This document shows positions 25,564-34,941 of a stretch of 64,000 bases of DNA, piece after piece. Every line of letters begins with the position of its first letter. Position 1 is the first letter of the stretch. A program made the translations under genes and the position numbers. This stretch comes from Bacillota bacterium. Lineage in GTDB: Bacteria; Bacillota; Bacilli; Paenibacillales; NBRC-103111. The notes beneath the pieces were generated by a model. It was not told where the DNA came from, did not search any database, and saw nothing but the letters and a program-made list of their open reading frames with translations. The stretch spans positions 1 through 64,000 of the forward strand of contig JAEWGW010000019.1 of the NCBI GenBank assembly GCA_023388055.1. The letters are read 5' to 3'.

Positions 25564-26486
25564 CGCCGGCACCTACCGTTAGCATTGAGCACACCTGTTA
25601 CTTTAAGCAGCACTTTGGGGATCAACTCCCTCCAGGAGGTCAGGACGATGTTCCGCTGCCGCAGCTGCTCGCGGAAATCCGGGTCCAAGGGGAGGCGGTA
25701 TTCCCATTCCCGTTTGTGCCAATGGCTCCCGGCGATCTTCAGCTGCTCGTCCGGCAAGGCGGGATGGAGGGTCAGCTCGGTTATCGTCCCGGGCTTTAGC
25801 GCGGACAGGGCGCTGAGGATGGCATTTTTATACTGGGCATAATCCTCTCCTGGAACTATGCCGTAATCGGGAACGATCAGATCGTCAATCAGGGGAATCC
25901 CCTGTGACTCCAGCCATGCCACCAAGTTGGCCAGTCGCGCCCGCACCTCAGCAGAAAGACCAGGAGCATGTTTGATTTGCCGGGGCAGCTTCAAAGGTAG
26001 TCGGTGCTCCCGGCATAGCTGCCGGATAACGGGAAAAAGCCGTTCATCCCCGCAGTGAATGCCCAGCAGACAGCCTTGATGAGTGTCCACATGGGTCAGG
26101 CGGATGCCGGCGGTCAACAGAAATCGGATTTGCGCGTTTGTCTCCAGCAGAATGTCAGCGGGCTCCCCTTCCTTTTCCAAAACAGATAAGAGACTCAAAA
26201 ATGCTCCTTGCCCTCCGGTAAGGCTACCAATGGACCGGGTGGGAGCGAGAGGGGAATGACCATGGGATAACGACAAATGGGCACCTGTGCAGAAGTCCGG
26301 ATGTAACGCGGCAAACTTGCAGGCTTCCCCAACGGCCTGGCCTCCTGCCAGGATAGAAGCGGAGGTAACGGCGTCCTCACGGATCAGGGAATGGATGGCG
26401 CGGTTCACCGCCGGGTGGTGTCCCCAGTCATCGGCATGAATGATCAGCCGGATGGCTTCGGGGGAGGCAAGCAGGAATTTGGACAA
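25560..26486 (-). CDS. ChbG/YdjC-family carbohydrate deacetylase
   Basis: The 308-residue protein has the ChbG/HpnK metal motifs: RLIIHADDWGHHPAVN (about residues 12-27, with the Asp-Asp and first His), HVDTHQG (about 132-138) and a late His in TLHPALPDE. Enzymes of this family remove acetyl groups from chito- or cello-oligosaccharides. The start is unusual: the best ribosome site AACAAGGAGC precedes TTG 26486, directly after a terminator-like hairpin. The C-terminus (NANGRCRR) runs into repeat B2, whose TAA ends the gene, so the last residues are probably acquired. The longer upstream frame to 26759 is rejected because it crosses the hairpin. Confidence 0.85.
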   Translation of the reverse strand: MSKFLLASPEAIRLIIHADDWGHHPAVNRAIHSLIREDAVTSASILAGGQAVGEACKFAALHPDFCTGAHLSLSHGHSPLAPTRSIGSLTGGQGAFLSLLSVLEKEGEPADILLETNAQIRFLLTAGIRLTHVDTHQGCLLGIHCGDERLFPVIRQLCREHRLPLKLPRQIKHAPGLSAEVRARLANLVAWLESQGIPLIDDLIVPDYGIVPGEDYAQYKNAILSALSALKPGTITELTLHPALPDEQLKIAGSHWHKREWEYRLPLDPDFREQLRQRNIVLTSWRELIPKVLLKVTGVLNANGRCRR

Positions 26487-26505
26487 CAGGATCACGCTCC
26501 TTGTT

Positions 26506-26550
26506 AAAATAAAAAAAGAATGCGGAAAGCCTGAATCAGGCCTCCGCATT
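26506..26550 (-). terminator. Terminator-like hairpin in the chbG leader
   Basis: On the minus strand AATGCGGA, then GCCTGA/TCAGGC, then TCCGCATT form a near-perfect 15-pair stem followed by CTTTTTTTATTTT and, only about 10 bases later, the chbG ribosome site. It could be an attenuator of chbG or the terminator of an antisense transcript. On the plus strand it has no T tract. Confidence 0.6.
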
Positions 26551-26691
26551 TCAAATAGCAGTGTACCATGACTTTCCTGAAAGTCAAGAGGGTTCCGGCT
26601 GAAAAATATTGGCGGATTCCACACATATGTTCCCATGGTGACAGATGTGATACAATGGGGGGAGAATTTACGGCTAAAGGAGCGTTGAAGC

Positions 26692-29600
26692 ATGGGCATG
26701 CGGTTTGTGATCGGCAGAGCGGGCAGCGGGAAAAGCACCCTTTGTCTGGAGGAGATCAAAAGCAGGCTGCAGCAGAGTCCGGACGGGCATCCTCTGGTGC
26801 TGCTGGTACCGGAGCAGGCGACCTTTCAAACGGAGCAGGCCCTGGTTTCCGCACCGGGTGTCAAGGGGCTAATCCGGGCGCAGGTGCTGAGCTTCCGCCG
26901 CCTGGGATGGCGGGTTATGCAGGAAACCGGAGGGACTGCAGGGACGCCCATTGATGACCTCGGCAAAAAAATGCTGCTGCATAAGCTTTTACATAAATAT
27001 AACCAAGAGCTGCGCCTGTTCCGGCAGGCGTACGATAAAACAGGCTTCGTGGATCAGCTCCACGGTCTGGTAGGGGAATGGAAGCGGCATAATTTGACTC
27101 CGGAGGATCTGGAGGGGTATTACCGGCGTTTCGGCAAAAGCCTGCCGGATTCGGCAGCTGCATTGGATAACAAGCTGCATGATCTGATCCTGGTCTACAA
27201 GCATTATGAAGACGAGCTGGAGCGGGAATATCTGGACGGAGATTCGTTTTTGACCCGTCTGGCGGAGCGTGCCGGGCAATGCGGCTGGTTGGCGGAGGCA
27301 GAGGTCTGGATTGACGGGTTTAACGGCTTTACACCGCAGGAACGGACGGCGGTAGCGGTATTGTCCCGGCATTGCCGGAGTGTGACTTTGACCCTGACCC
27401 TGGACCGGCCGTATTCCGCAGGGGAGTTTCCCGGTGAGCTGGATCTGTTTCATCCGGCCGCCAGCGCCATGCGCAAGCTTCAGGAAGTACTGGAGGAGCA
27501 AGGGGTGTTGGGAGCGGATGTGCAGATTATGGATAAACATATGCCTTCCCGGTTTGCCCATAGCCCCATGCTGGCCCATCTGGAGCGGCAGTATGAGCAC
27601 CGGCTGTCCTCTGCCAGGAGGACCTATGTGCCGGAGCCGACGGCTCCTCCCCAGGTTGTTGTCCGTGCGGCGGTGAACCGCCGGGCGGAGGTGGAGGCGG
27701 CAGCCCGGCAGATGCTCGCGTTGGTGCGGGACGGGGGTTACCGCTGGCAGGATATAGCGCTCCGGCTGCGCAGTCTGGAGGCTTATGCGGATCTGCTGGA
27801 GACGGTGTTTTCCGAATATGGGATTCCGTATTTTATGGACCATAAGCGCCAGGTGCTGCATCACCCTCTGGTGGAGCTGATCCGCTCCGCCCTGGAGGCG
27901 GTGAACGGCTATTGGCCCTACGAGGCGGTGTTCCGCTGCATCAAAACCGGATTTTTTCTGCCGCTGCCGGGGGAGGATGATGCCCCGTGCCAAGAGGATT
28001 GGGATGCCTTCGAGAACTATGTGCTGATGTACGGCATCCACGGCAGGCGGTTTACCGATGAGCGGAGCTGGAGGCTCCGGAAGCTGGCGCCTTTGGAGGA
28101 TACGGTGGCGGAGGCGGCCGACGGGGCTGGTGGAGAGGTTCCCGAGGAGGAGGCCGGACAGGCTGATCCGGTGATTGCAGCCTGTGCCCATAGGGCTATT
28201 GGGCCTCTGGAGCGTCTGCAGGAGCGTCTGAAGAAGGCGGGAGATGCGCCGGGAATGGCGGAGGCGCTGTTCCAGCTGCTGGAGGAGCTGCGTGTGCCGG
28301 AACGTCTGGAGCTGTGGATGCAGCAGGCGGTGGCGGAGGGCTGTCCGGAGAAGGCCAGGGAGCATTCCCAGATTTGGGAGCTGTGTATGGATGTGCTGGA
28401 CCAGCTGGCCGAGCTTCTGGATCAGGAGAATATGAAGCCGGAGCTGTTTGCCCGTCTTGTGGAGACAGGGCTGGACAGCCTGCGTATGGGCCTGGTTCCG
28501 CCTGCGGTGGATCAGGTGCTGGTGGGGACCATCGACCGCACCCGCTCCTCCCAGGTGAAGGCGGTGTTTGTGCTGGGCGCTAATGACGGCGTGCTTCCCC
28601 AGAAGATCAATGACGACGGCATCATCGCCGAAAATGAACGGGAGTTCCTGCTGAACCAGGGTGTGCCTATGGCCGACAGCGGGCGCAGGCGCCTGTTGGA
28701 CGAGCAGTTTCTGATCTATACGGTGCTGTGCGCTCCTGCAGATCTGCTCTACCTGAGCTATGCCCTGGCCGACGAAGAGGGCAAAACCCTGCTTCCCTCC
28801 GAGGTAGTGAAGCAGATCGGGTGGCTGCTGCCCACGGTGAAGCCGGTTTTGGCGGAAGCGCGGCCCCATGCGGCGATGACCGATGCCGAGCAGCTGGAGT
28901 TTGTGGCTACGCCTGGCAAAGCGGTTGCGGATGCTGTAGCACAGCTGCGGGAGGCCAAACAGGGGAAGAACATATCCCCCGTGTGGGTTTTGGCGTACAA
29001 CTGGCTTTTGGGCCGCCGGGAATGGAGGAGCAAGCTGCAAACCTCCTCCCGTTCGCTGTTTTATTTCAACCGGGAGGAGCCGCTTTCCGCAGATACGTCC
29101 CTGCTTCTGTTCGGCGACAATCTCCGGGCCAGCGTGTCGCGGATGGAGCGGTTTGCCGCCTGTCCGTTTTCCCATTTTGCGGCGTATGGGCTGAGGCTGC
29201 GGGAGCGCAGGATTTATCGGCTGGAGGCTCCCGATATCGGGCAGCTGTACCATGCGGCGTTAAGCGGTTTTGCCCGGCAGCTTTCTGCGGAGCAGCTGGA
29301 CTGGGGTTCGCTGACGGAGCAGGAAATCATCCTCCGGGTCAACGGGCTGGTGGACTTTTTGTCCCCCAAGCTGCAGAACGAAATTTTGTCCAGCACCTCC
29401 CGCTACAAATATATGGCCCACCGCCTCAAGGGGATTTTGTCCAAAACCTCCTCGGCTCTGGCGGAGCATGCCCGCAGGGGCGCGTTTGTGCCGGTGGGGC
29501 TGGAGGTAGGCTTCGGACCTGGCGAAGAGCTGCCGGCACTGGTGCTGCCTCTTCCCGGAGGACAAACCATGGAGCTGGTGGGACGTATCGACCGGGTGGA

Positions 29601-30303
29601 CCGGGCCTACAGCGACAAGGGTTTGCTGCTGCGGATTATGGACTACAAATCAAGCCCCACCATGCTCCGTTTGCCGGAGGTCTATCACGGGCTGTCGCTG
29701 CAGATGCTGACCTATCTGGACGTGGTGCTGACCCATGCCCCCATGTGGCTGGGAGAGCCGGCCCATCCAGCGGGTGTGCTGTATTTTCATGTGCATAACC
29801 CGCTGTTGGCCTGCCGGAACAAGCCGGATCAGGGAGAAGCCCAAGCGGCTGCCCGCAAGCAGTATAAAACCCGCGGCCTGGTTACGGCCGATGCGGAGAC
29901 CGTATTCCTCATGGACAAAAGCTTAAAGGAAAAGGGCGGGCATTCCGACCTTATCCCCGTGGCTATGAAAACCGACGGCACCTTCTACAAAAGCGCCTCG
30001 GTGGCCACCGAAGCGGGCTGGGAAAAGCTGCGTACCCATGTGCGGGGAGCCGTCCGGCAGATCGGTACGGATATCCTCGGAGGAAGAGTAGAGGCGGAGC
30101 CCTACCGGTTAGGCAAAAAAACCGCCTGCGCCTTCTGTCCGTACCGTCCCGTTTGCAGCTTTGACCCGCAGTTAGCGGGCAATAAGGAACGGACCATGCG
30201 CCAATACGGCAAAAATGATATCTGGCTGGCTCTGGAGGAAACGGCTCCAGGGGAACAAGGAAACGGGAAAGGAGGGGACACCCATGACGGATTCAGCAAA
30301 TAA
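26692..30303 (+). CDS. addB: ATP-dependent nuclease subunit B (AddB)
   Basis: AddB pairs with AddA in the Gram-positive counterpart of RecBCD, resecting double-strand breaks and recognising Chi. The 1203-residue product has a P-loop GRAGSGKST at residues 8-16, an inactivated helicase-like region, a nuclease domain with IMDYKSSPT (about residues 982-990), and the four iron-sulfur Cys: one in FAACPFSHF (about 823) and three in CAFCPYRPVC (about 1145-1154). The start follows AAAGGAGCG. It overlaps addA by 20 bases. Confidence 0.97.
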   Translation: MGMRFVIGRAGSGKSTLCLEEIKSRLQQSPDGHPLVLLVPEQATFQTEQALVSAPGVKGLIRAQVLSFRRLGWRVMQETGGTAGTPIDDLGKKMLLHKLLHKYNQELRLFRQAYDKTGFVDQLHGLVGEWKRHNLTPEDLEGYYRRFGKSLPDSAAALDNKLHDLILVYKHYEDELEREYLDGDSFLTRLAERAGQCGWLAEAEVWIDGFNGFTPQERTAVAVLSRHCRSVTLTLTLDRPYSAGEFPGELDLFHPAASAMRKLQEVLEEQGVLGADVQIMDKHMPSRFAHSPMLAHLERQYEHRLSSARRTYVPEPTAPPQVVVRAAVNRRAEVEAAARQMLALVRDGGYRWQDIALRLRSLEAYADLLETVFSEYGIPYFMDHKRQVLHHPLVELIRSALEAVNGYWPYEAVFRCIKTGFFLPLPGEDDAPCQEDWDAFENYVLMYGIHGRRFTDERSWRLRKLAPLEDTVAEAADGAGGEVPEEEAGQADPVIAACAHRAIGPLERLQERLKKAGDAPGMAEALFQLLEELRVPERLELWMQQAVAEGCPEKAREHSQIWELCMDVLDQLAELLDQENMKPELFARLVETGLDSLRMGLVPPAVDQVLVGTIDRTRSSQVKAVFVLGANDGVLPQKINDDGIIAENEREFLLNQGVPMADSGRRRLLDEQFLIYTVLCAPADLLYLSYALADEEGKTLLPSEVVKQIGWLLPTVKPVLAEARPHAAMTDAEQLEFVATPGKAVADAVAQLREAKQGKNISPVWVLAYNWLLGRREWRSKLQTSSRSLFYFNREEPLSADTSLLLFGDNLRASVSRMERFAACPFSHFAAYGLRLRERRIYRLEAPDIGQLYHAALSGFARQLSAEQLDWGSLTEQEIILRVNGLVDFLSPKLQNEILSSTSRYKYMAHRLKGILSKTSSALAEHARRGAFVPVGLEVGFGPGEELPALVLPLPGGQTMELVGRIDRVDRAYSDKGLLLRIMDYKSSPTMLRLPEVYHGLSLQMLTYLDVVLTHAPMWLGEPAHPAGVLYFHVHNPLLACRNKPDQGEAQAAARKQYKTRGLVTADAETVFLMDKSLKEKGGHSDLIPVAMKTDGTFYKSASVATEAGWEKLRTHVRGAVRQIGTDILGGRVEAEPYRLGKKTACAFCPYRPVCSFDPQLAGNKERTMRQYGKNDIWLALEETAPGEQGNGKGGDTHDGFSK

Positions 30304-33300
30304 GGGTCTTGCGGCAGGCGGAAGCCATCCGGAGGCCCGCGCCGGGATTCCGGAGAAACCTCCCGGAAGCAAATGGACGGACAGCCAATGGCGGGCTGTG
30401 GCCAGACGGGGGCGGAACCTGCTGGTAGCGGCGGCAGCCGGCTCCGGCAAAACGGCTGTGCTGGTGGAACGGATCATCCGCCGGGTGTCCGATGAGGAGG
30501 ATCCGGTGGATGTGGACCGGCTTTTGGTAGCGACCTTCACCAAGGCGGCAGCGGCAGAGATGCGGCAGCGGATCGGTGAAGCTCTGGAAAAGGCCCTCTA
30601 CGGCATGCCGGATTCCGCTCATCTGAAGCGTCAGCTGTCCCTGCTCAACAGAGCATCTATCACCACTTTGCACTCCTTTTGCATGGAGGTAATCCGGCGG
30701 TATTTTCATACCATTAATCTGGACCCGGGTTTCCGGGTCGCGGATGATACGGAGGCTGCCCTGATCCGCCAGGAGGAGCTGGAATCGTTTCTGGAGGAGC
30801 GGTACGGGGAAGCGCCGGAGGGGCATCCCTTTTGGACACTGGCGGATTGGTACGGGGGGGACCGCAGCGATGCGGCATTATTGGCATTGGTGGAGAGGCT
30901 CTACGAGGCTTCCCGCAGCCATCCCTTCCCGGACCGCTGGCTGGCGGATATGTGCGGCATGTTCCGGGCGGAGGACGGTGAAGTGGCCGGGGAAAGGGAT
31001 AGCGGAAAGACTAGTGGGAAAGGCGCTGAAGCCGGTCTGGAGAAGCTGGAGGGCCATCCTTGGTTTGTCTCCCTTCTGAAGGATGTGGCGTTGGAGCTTG
31101 ATGGAGCGGCAGCCATATTGGGCGAAGCTTTGGAGCTGTGCGGACAGCCTGGCGGTCCCGCCCCGTATGCCTCCAATCTGGAGGAGGAGCTGCGGATGGT
31201 TTTGGCTGCGGCTAATGCCGGGCAGGAGGGCTGGACACCGCTTTATGAAGCCTTTGGTGCGGTGGCGTTCGGCCGGCTGAAGCCTGTTAAGGGAGACACG
31301 GCGGACAAGGAGCTTCAGGAGCGGGTCAAGGAGCTGCGAAGCACTGCCAAGGATAAGCTTCAGCGGCTGCGGGAGGAGCTGTTTGTGCGCACGCCGGAGG
31401 AGTATATGGCTGAGCTGGTGCGGCTGGCTCCCGTGGTGGAGGAGCTGTGCAGGCTGACCACGGAGTTTGCGGAACGGTACAGTTCGGCCAAACGGGAAAA
31501 GGGACTGCTGGATTTTGCCGATCTGGAGCATATGTGTCTTTCCATTCTGGGAAAAGCGGCAGGCGGGGATGGCGCAGAATTGGTTCCTACGGCGGCGGCG
31601 CTGGCCTACCGGGAGCAGTTTGTGGAAGTGATGCTGGACGAATACCAGGATACCAATCTGGTGCAGGAAACCATTGTCGGACTGATTAGCAGGCCGCTGC
31701 CGGGCAACCGGTTTATAGTAGGCGACGTGAAGCAGAGCATCTACCGCTTCCGCCTGGCAGAGCCCGGACTGTTCCTGGCCAAGTACAAGGAATACCGGCC
31801 GGGGGAGACAGAAGCCTCCGGTCCGGGGGAGCGGATTGATCTGGCCCGGAATTTCCGCAGCCGCCGGCAGGTGGTGGATGCGGTGAATGTGCTGTTCCGC
31901 CGGATGATGCGTGCTGCTGTGGCGGAGATGGATTATGACCGGGACGCCGAGCTGGTCTACGGTGCAGGGTTCGCCGAGCATGATGCTTCCGGTGATGCGT
32001 TTGAAAATGCGTCCGCAGGGGAGTCCCGACCGGATTATACTGCGGAGCTGGTTCTGGTGGACAAGTCCGGGCCTGCAGCGGAAGGAGCCGCTGGCGGGAA
32101 TGGTGAGACGGATTCGTTTGGCGACGGGGAGGAAGATTTTTCCGGGGGAGCACCAGGAGGAGAAGGGACGGATGGCGCAGCTGCCAAAAATCCCTGGGAA
32201 ACCGAACGGGAGGAGCTGGAGACAGCCCAACTGGAGGCGCGCTACATCGGCAGCCGGATACTGGCGCTGACGGGAATGGACGGCGGGGCAAGCTTTCCCG
32301 TGACAGAACGGGATGGAAGCCGCAGGCCTGCAAGGTTCCGGGATATGGTGATTTTGCTGCGGGCTACCCGGAGCTGGGCGCCGGTGTTTATGGAGGAGCT
32401 GGCCCAGCTGGGGATTCCCGCTTATGCGGATATTGATACGGGCTATTTTTCCGCGACGGAAGTGGAGACCATGCTGTCTCTGCTGAAGGTGATTGACAAC
32501 CCCAGGCAGGATATTCCCCTGGCGGCGGTGCTTCGGTCTCCTTTGGTGGGGCTGTCGGCGGACGAGCTGGCGCAAATCCGGCTGGCCGAGCGGCAGGGGG
32601 ACTATTATGGAACTATGGAGACCTGGTTCAAGCAGGTGGAGGAGGAACGGCAGTCCCAAACGGCGGATGAACGTTCCGCGCCTTCACCCATCCTGCTGCC
32701 CTACGGTGTGTCCGCAGGCGGGACAGCCTACCGGGAATCAGCCGCCTCCGCCGCGGATCGCCCGAATATGGAGGAGCTGTCCGGGAAGCTGGAGCAATTC
32801 CGCAGCCGCCTCTCCGTCTGGCGCCGGGATGCGGTGCAGGGGGAGCTGTCTGCGCTGATCGCCGACATTTACCGGGAAACCGGCTACTTCGATTATGTAG
32901 GAGGCCTTCCGGGCGGCACCCAGCGCCAGGCTAATCTCCGGGCGCTGTACGACCGGGCAAGGCAGTATGAAAAAACCTCCTTTCGCGGCCTGTTCCGTTT
33001 CCTGCGTTTTGTGGAGCGGATGCGGGAGAGCGGCGGGGATTTGGGCACGGCCCGGACTCTTGGCGAGCAGGAGGATATTGTCCGGATCATGTCCATCCAC
33101 AAAAGCAAAGGCCTGGAGTTTCCGGTGGTATTTGTGGGGGGCACGGCCAAGGGTTTTAACATGATGGATCTGAACGGGGCTTTCCTGATTCACAAGGAGC
33201 TAGGGTTTGGCCCGCGTTATAAGGATGAGGAGCTGCAGGCGGTGTATCCCACATTGCCGCAGCTGGCTATCCGCAGACGGCTGCGCATGGAAACATTGGC

Positions 33301-34567
33301 GGAGGAAATGCGCGTGCTGTATGTAGCCCTGACCCGGGCCAAGGAAAAGCTGGTGCTGGTGGGCACGGTGCCTTCCGCTGCCAAACGTTTTGAAGCCGCG
33401 GGAGGCTTGCGGGTTGACGGGGAGGACGATGGATTCGGTGGAGCGAATGGGGAGCCGGATGTGTCAGCTGGAGTGCCGCATGGGACAACGGCGGATGCTT
33501 CCGCGTTCTTTGGGACAAATCAGCAGGACGCCGAGAGCGCCCCTCCCTTGCCGGATTATGTGCTGGCGTCCGCCCGCTCCTATCTGGATTGGGTGCTGCC
33601 TGCTGTAATGACGGAGGGAGCAGCTACCGCTCCGTGGCGGGTTTCTGCGGTTCATGCAGAGAGCTTAAGCGGCAGTGGAGCAGCGGTGGATGAAACAGTC
33701 GACGGATTTGCCGATAAGCTGATGGAATCTGTGCGGGTGCTGGAGCCGATGCCGGTGCCTGTGCCGGATGGGGTGTTGCGTGAGGAATTGGGACGCAGGC
33801 TGGAATGGAAATACCCCAATCCTGATGCAGGGGCGATTCTCACCAAAACCTCAGTGACTGAGCTGAAGCGGCTGGAGGCCAGAAGAATCCTCAGCATTAC
33901 GGATGCGGAGGAGGGTGCCGCCGGTTTAGGTCTGTGGATTCCCTCTGGCAGCGGATGGCAGACAGCCGGCGGAGCTGCCGCAGAAGAGGGAGGCGGCGAG
34001 TCGCTGCTGTACCGGACGCCGCGCTTCCGCAAATCGCGCAAGCTGTCTGCGGCGGAGACGGGAGTTCTGTATCATACGGCTATGCAGCATATGCCGTTGG
34101 ATGGCTCCGGGCCGCCTCGGGATATCGAGGGGGAGCTGGACCGTTTGACGGAGGCGGGTTTTATCACCCCCTCCGACCGGGAGGTGCTGGACGGAGGCGT
34201 TATCGCCGCCTTCTTCGCCACGGATGTGGGCCGCAGGCTATCTTTGTCCAAGGAGGTCCGGCGGGAGCTGGCTTTTACTCTGGGGATGGAGGCGGGAGAG
34301 CTCTACCCGGATTGTGCGCCGGAGGCGGCCGGGGAGCTGGTGCTGCTTCAGGGCATCATCGACTGTTTATTTCAGGACGGCAACGGCCGCCTGGTGCTTC
34401 TGGATTACAAAACGGACCGCACCAAGGGCAGAACCGACAAGGAGCTGGCGGAGCGCTACCGGGTACAGCTGAAGCTGTACGAGAGAGCCGTAACGGATAT
34501 ATGGGGCAGGAAGCCCGATGAGCTGGCGGTTTATTTCTTCGACGAGTCCCGGCTGGTCCGGCTGTAG
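30284..34567 (+). CDS. addA: ATP-dependent helicase/nuclease subunit A (AddA)
   Basis: The 1427-residue UvrD-type helicase with a C-terminal nuclease has motif I AAAAGSGKTAVL (about residues 48-59), motif II LDEYQDTN (about 452-459), motif III region GDVKQSIYRFR, motif V-VI GLEFPVVFV and MRVLYVALTRAKEKL (about 1007-1021), and the nuclease LLDYKTDRT (about 1372-1380). ATG 30284 follows AAAGGAGGGG inside the addB end. It is longer than the roughly 1230-residue Bacillus protein because of at least two low-complexity Gly/Asp/Glu/Ala insertions at about 596-640 and 1040-1090. Confidence 0.97.
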   Translation: MTDSANKGLAAGGSHPEARAGIPEKPPGSKWTDSQWRAVARRGRNLLVAAAAGSGKTAVLVERIIRRVSDEEDPVDVDRLLVATFTKAAAAEMRQRIGEALEKALYGMPDSAHLKRQLSLLNRASITTLHSFCMEVIRRYFHTINLDPGFRVADDTEAALIRQEELESFLEERYGEAPEGHPFWTLADWYGGDRSDAALLALVERLYEASRSHPFPDRWLADMCGMFRAEDGEVAGERDSGKTSGKGAEAGLEKLEGHPWFVSLLKDVALELDGAAAILGEALELCGQPGGPAPYASNLEEELRMVLAAANAGQEGWTPLYEAFGAVAFGRLKPVKGDTADKELQERVKELRSTAKDKLQRLREELFVRTPEEYMAELVRLAPVVEELCRLTTEFAERYSSAKREKGLLDFADLEHMCLSILGKAAGGDGAELVPTAAALAYREQFVEVMLDEYQDTNLVQETIVGLISRPLPGNRFIVGDVKQSIYRFRLAEPGLFLAKYKEYRPGETEASGPGERIDLARNFRSRRQVVDAVNVLFRRMMRAAVAEMDYDRDAELVYGAGFAEHDASGDAFENASAGESRPDYTAELVLVDKSGPAAEGAAGGNGETDSFGDGEEDFSGGAPGGEGTDGAAAKNPWETEREELETAQLEARYIGSRILALTGMDGGASFPVTERDGSRRPARFRDMVILLRATRSWAPVFMEELAQLGIPAYADIDTGYFSATEVETMLSLLKVIDNPRQDIPLAAVLRSPLVGLSADELAQIRLAERQGDYYGTMETWFKQVEEERQSQTADERSAPSPILLPYGVSAGGTAYRESAASAADRPNMEELSGKLEQFRSRLSVWRRDAVQGELSALIADIYRETGYFDYVGGLPGGTQRQANLRALYDRARQYEKTSFRGLFRFLRFVERMRESGGDLGTARTLGEQEDIVRIMSIHKSKGLEFPVVFVGGTAKGFNMMDLNGAFLIHKELGFGPRYKDEELQAVYPTLPQLAIRRRLRMETLAEEMRVLYVALTRAKEKLVLVGTVPSAAKRFEAAGGLRVDGEDDGFGGANGEPDVSAGVPHGTTADASAFFGTNQQDAESAPPLPDYVLASARSYLDWVLPAVMTEGAATAPWRVSAVHAESLSGSGAAVDETVDGFADKLMESVRVLEPMPVPVPDGVLREELGRRLEWKYPNPDAGAILTKTSVTELKRLEARRILSITDAEEGAAGLGLWIPSGSGWQTAGGAAAEEGGGESLLYRTPRFRKSRKLSAAETGVLYHTAMQHMPLDGSGPPRDIEGELDRLTEAGFITPSDREVLDGGVIAAFFATDVGRRLSLSKEVRRELAFTLGMEAGELYPDCAPEAAGELVLLQGIIDCLFQDGNGRLVLLDYKTDRTKGRTDKELAERYRVQLKLYERAVTDIWGRKPDELAVYFFDESRLVRL

Positions 34568-34678
34568 AAGGCGAGAGCTGGGGGCGAGGCTGCTGGTGTG
34601 ATGATGAGCATGTCCAGGGATTGAGAACCTTCAAATATAGGGATGCGCACATGGGAACGTTACTCTCAGCCTCTTCCG

Positions 34679-34863
34679 AAATGCAAAAGTACATTTATTT
34701 AAGAGACAAACCTTCGTTTTTACCGTCTATCCTGCAAAAATGCAGTTATTTTCGCCAGATGGGATCAAGTTGGAGCTTGCGGCGACAAATAGATGCACTT
34801 TTACATTTGGGATGCAGCAAGCGTCGATATTCCGGCAGAATAGATGCACTTTTGCAGGATAAT
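34679..34863. repeat. Family-A four-unit element A2 (addA-sbcD gap)
   Basis: Forward units TGCAAAAGTACAT (34682) and TGCAAAAATGCAG (34733); reverse units ATGCACTTTTACA (ending 34805) and ATGCACTTTTGCA (ending 34856). Spacing is 51, 73, 51, total 175, identical to A1 and A3 although several unit bases differ. The addA-sbcD gap (34568-34941) holds this element, a piece of repeat C and the sbcD ribosome site; no gene is seen. Confidence 0.85.
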
Positions 34864-34872
34864 AGTGGATTA

Positions 34873-34906
34873 AGGAGCTGCGAGGAAATTAGTACCCGCT
34901 TTTGCG
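34873..34906 (+). repeat. Repeat family C, left arm only, before sbcD
   Basis: AGGAGCTGCGAGGAAATTAG continues as TACCCGCTTTTGCG, matching the left arm of the copies at 4208 and 63127. The right arm is absent. It ends 21 bases before the sbcD ribosome site. Confidence 0.7.
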
Positions 34907-34941
34907 TGGAATCAGAGGGAAGAAGCAAGGAGGAAATGATT

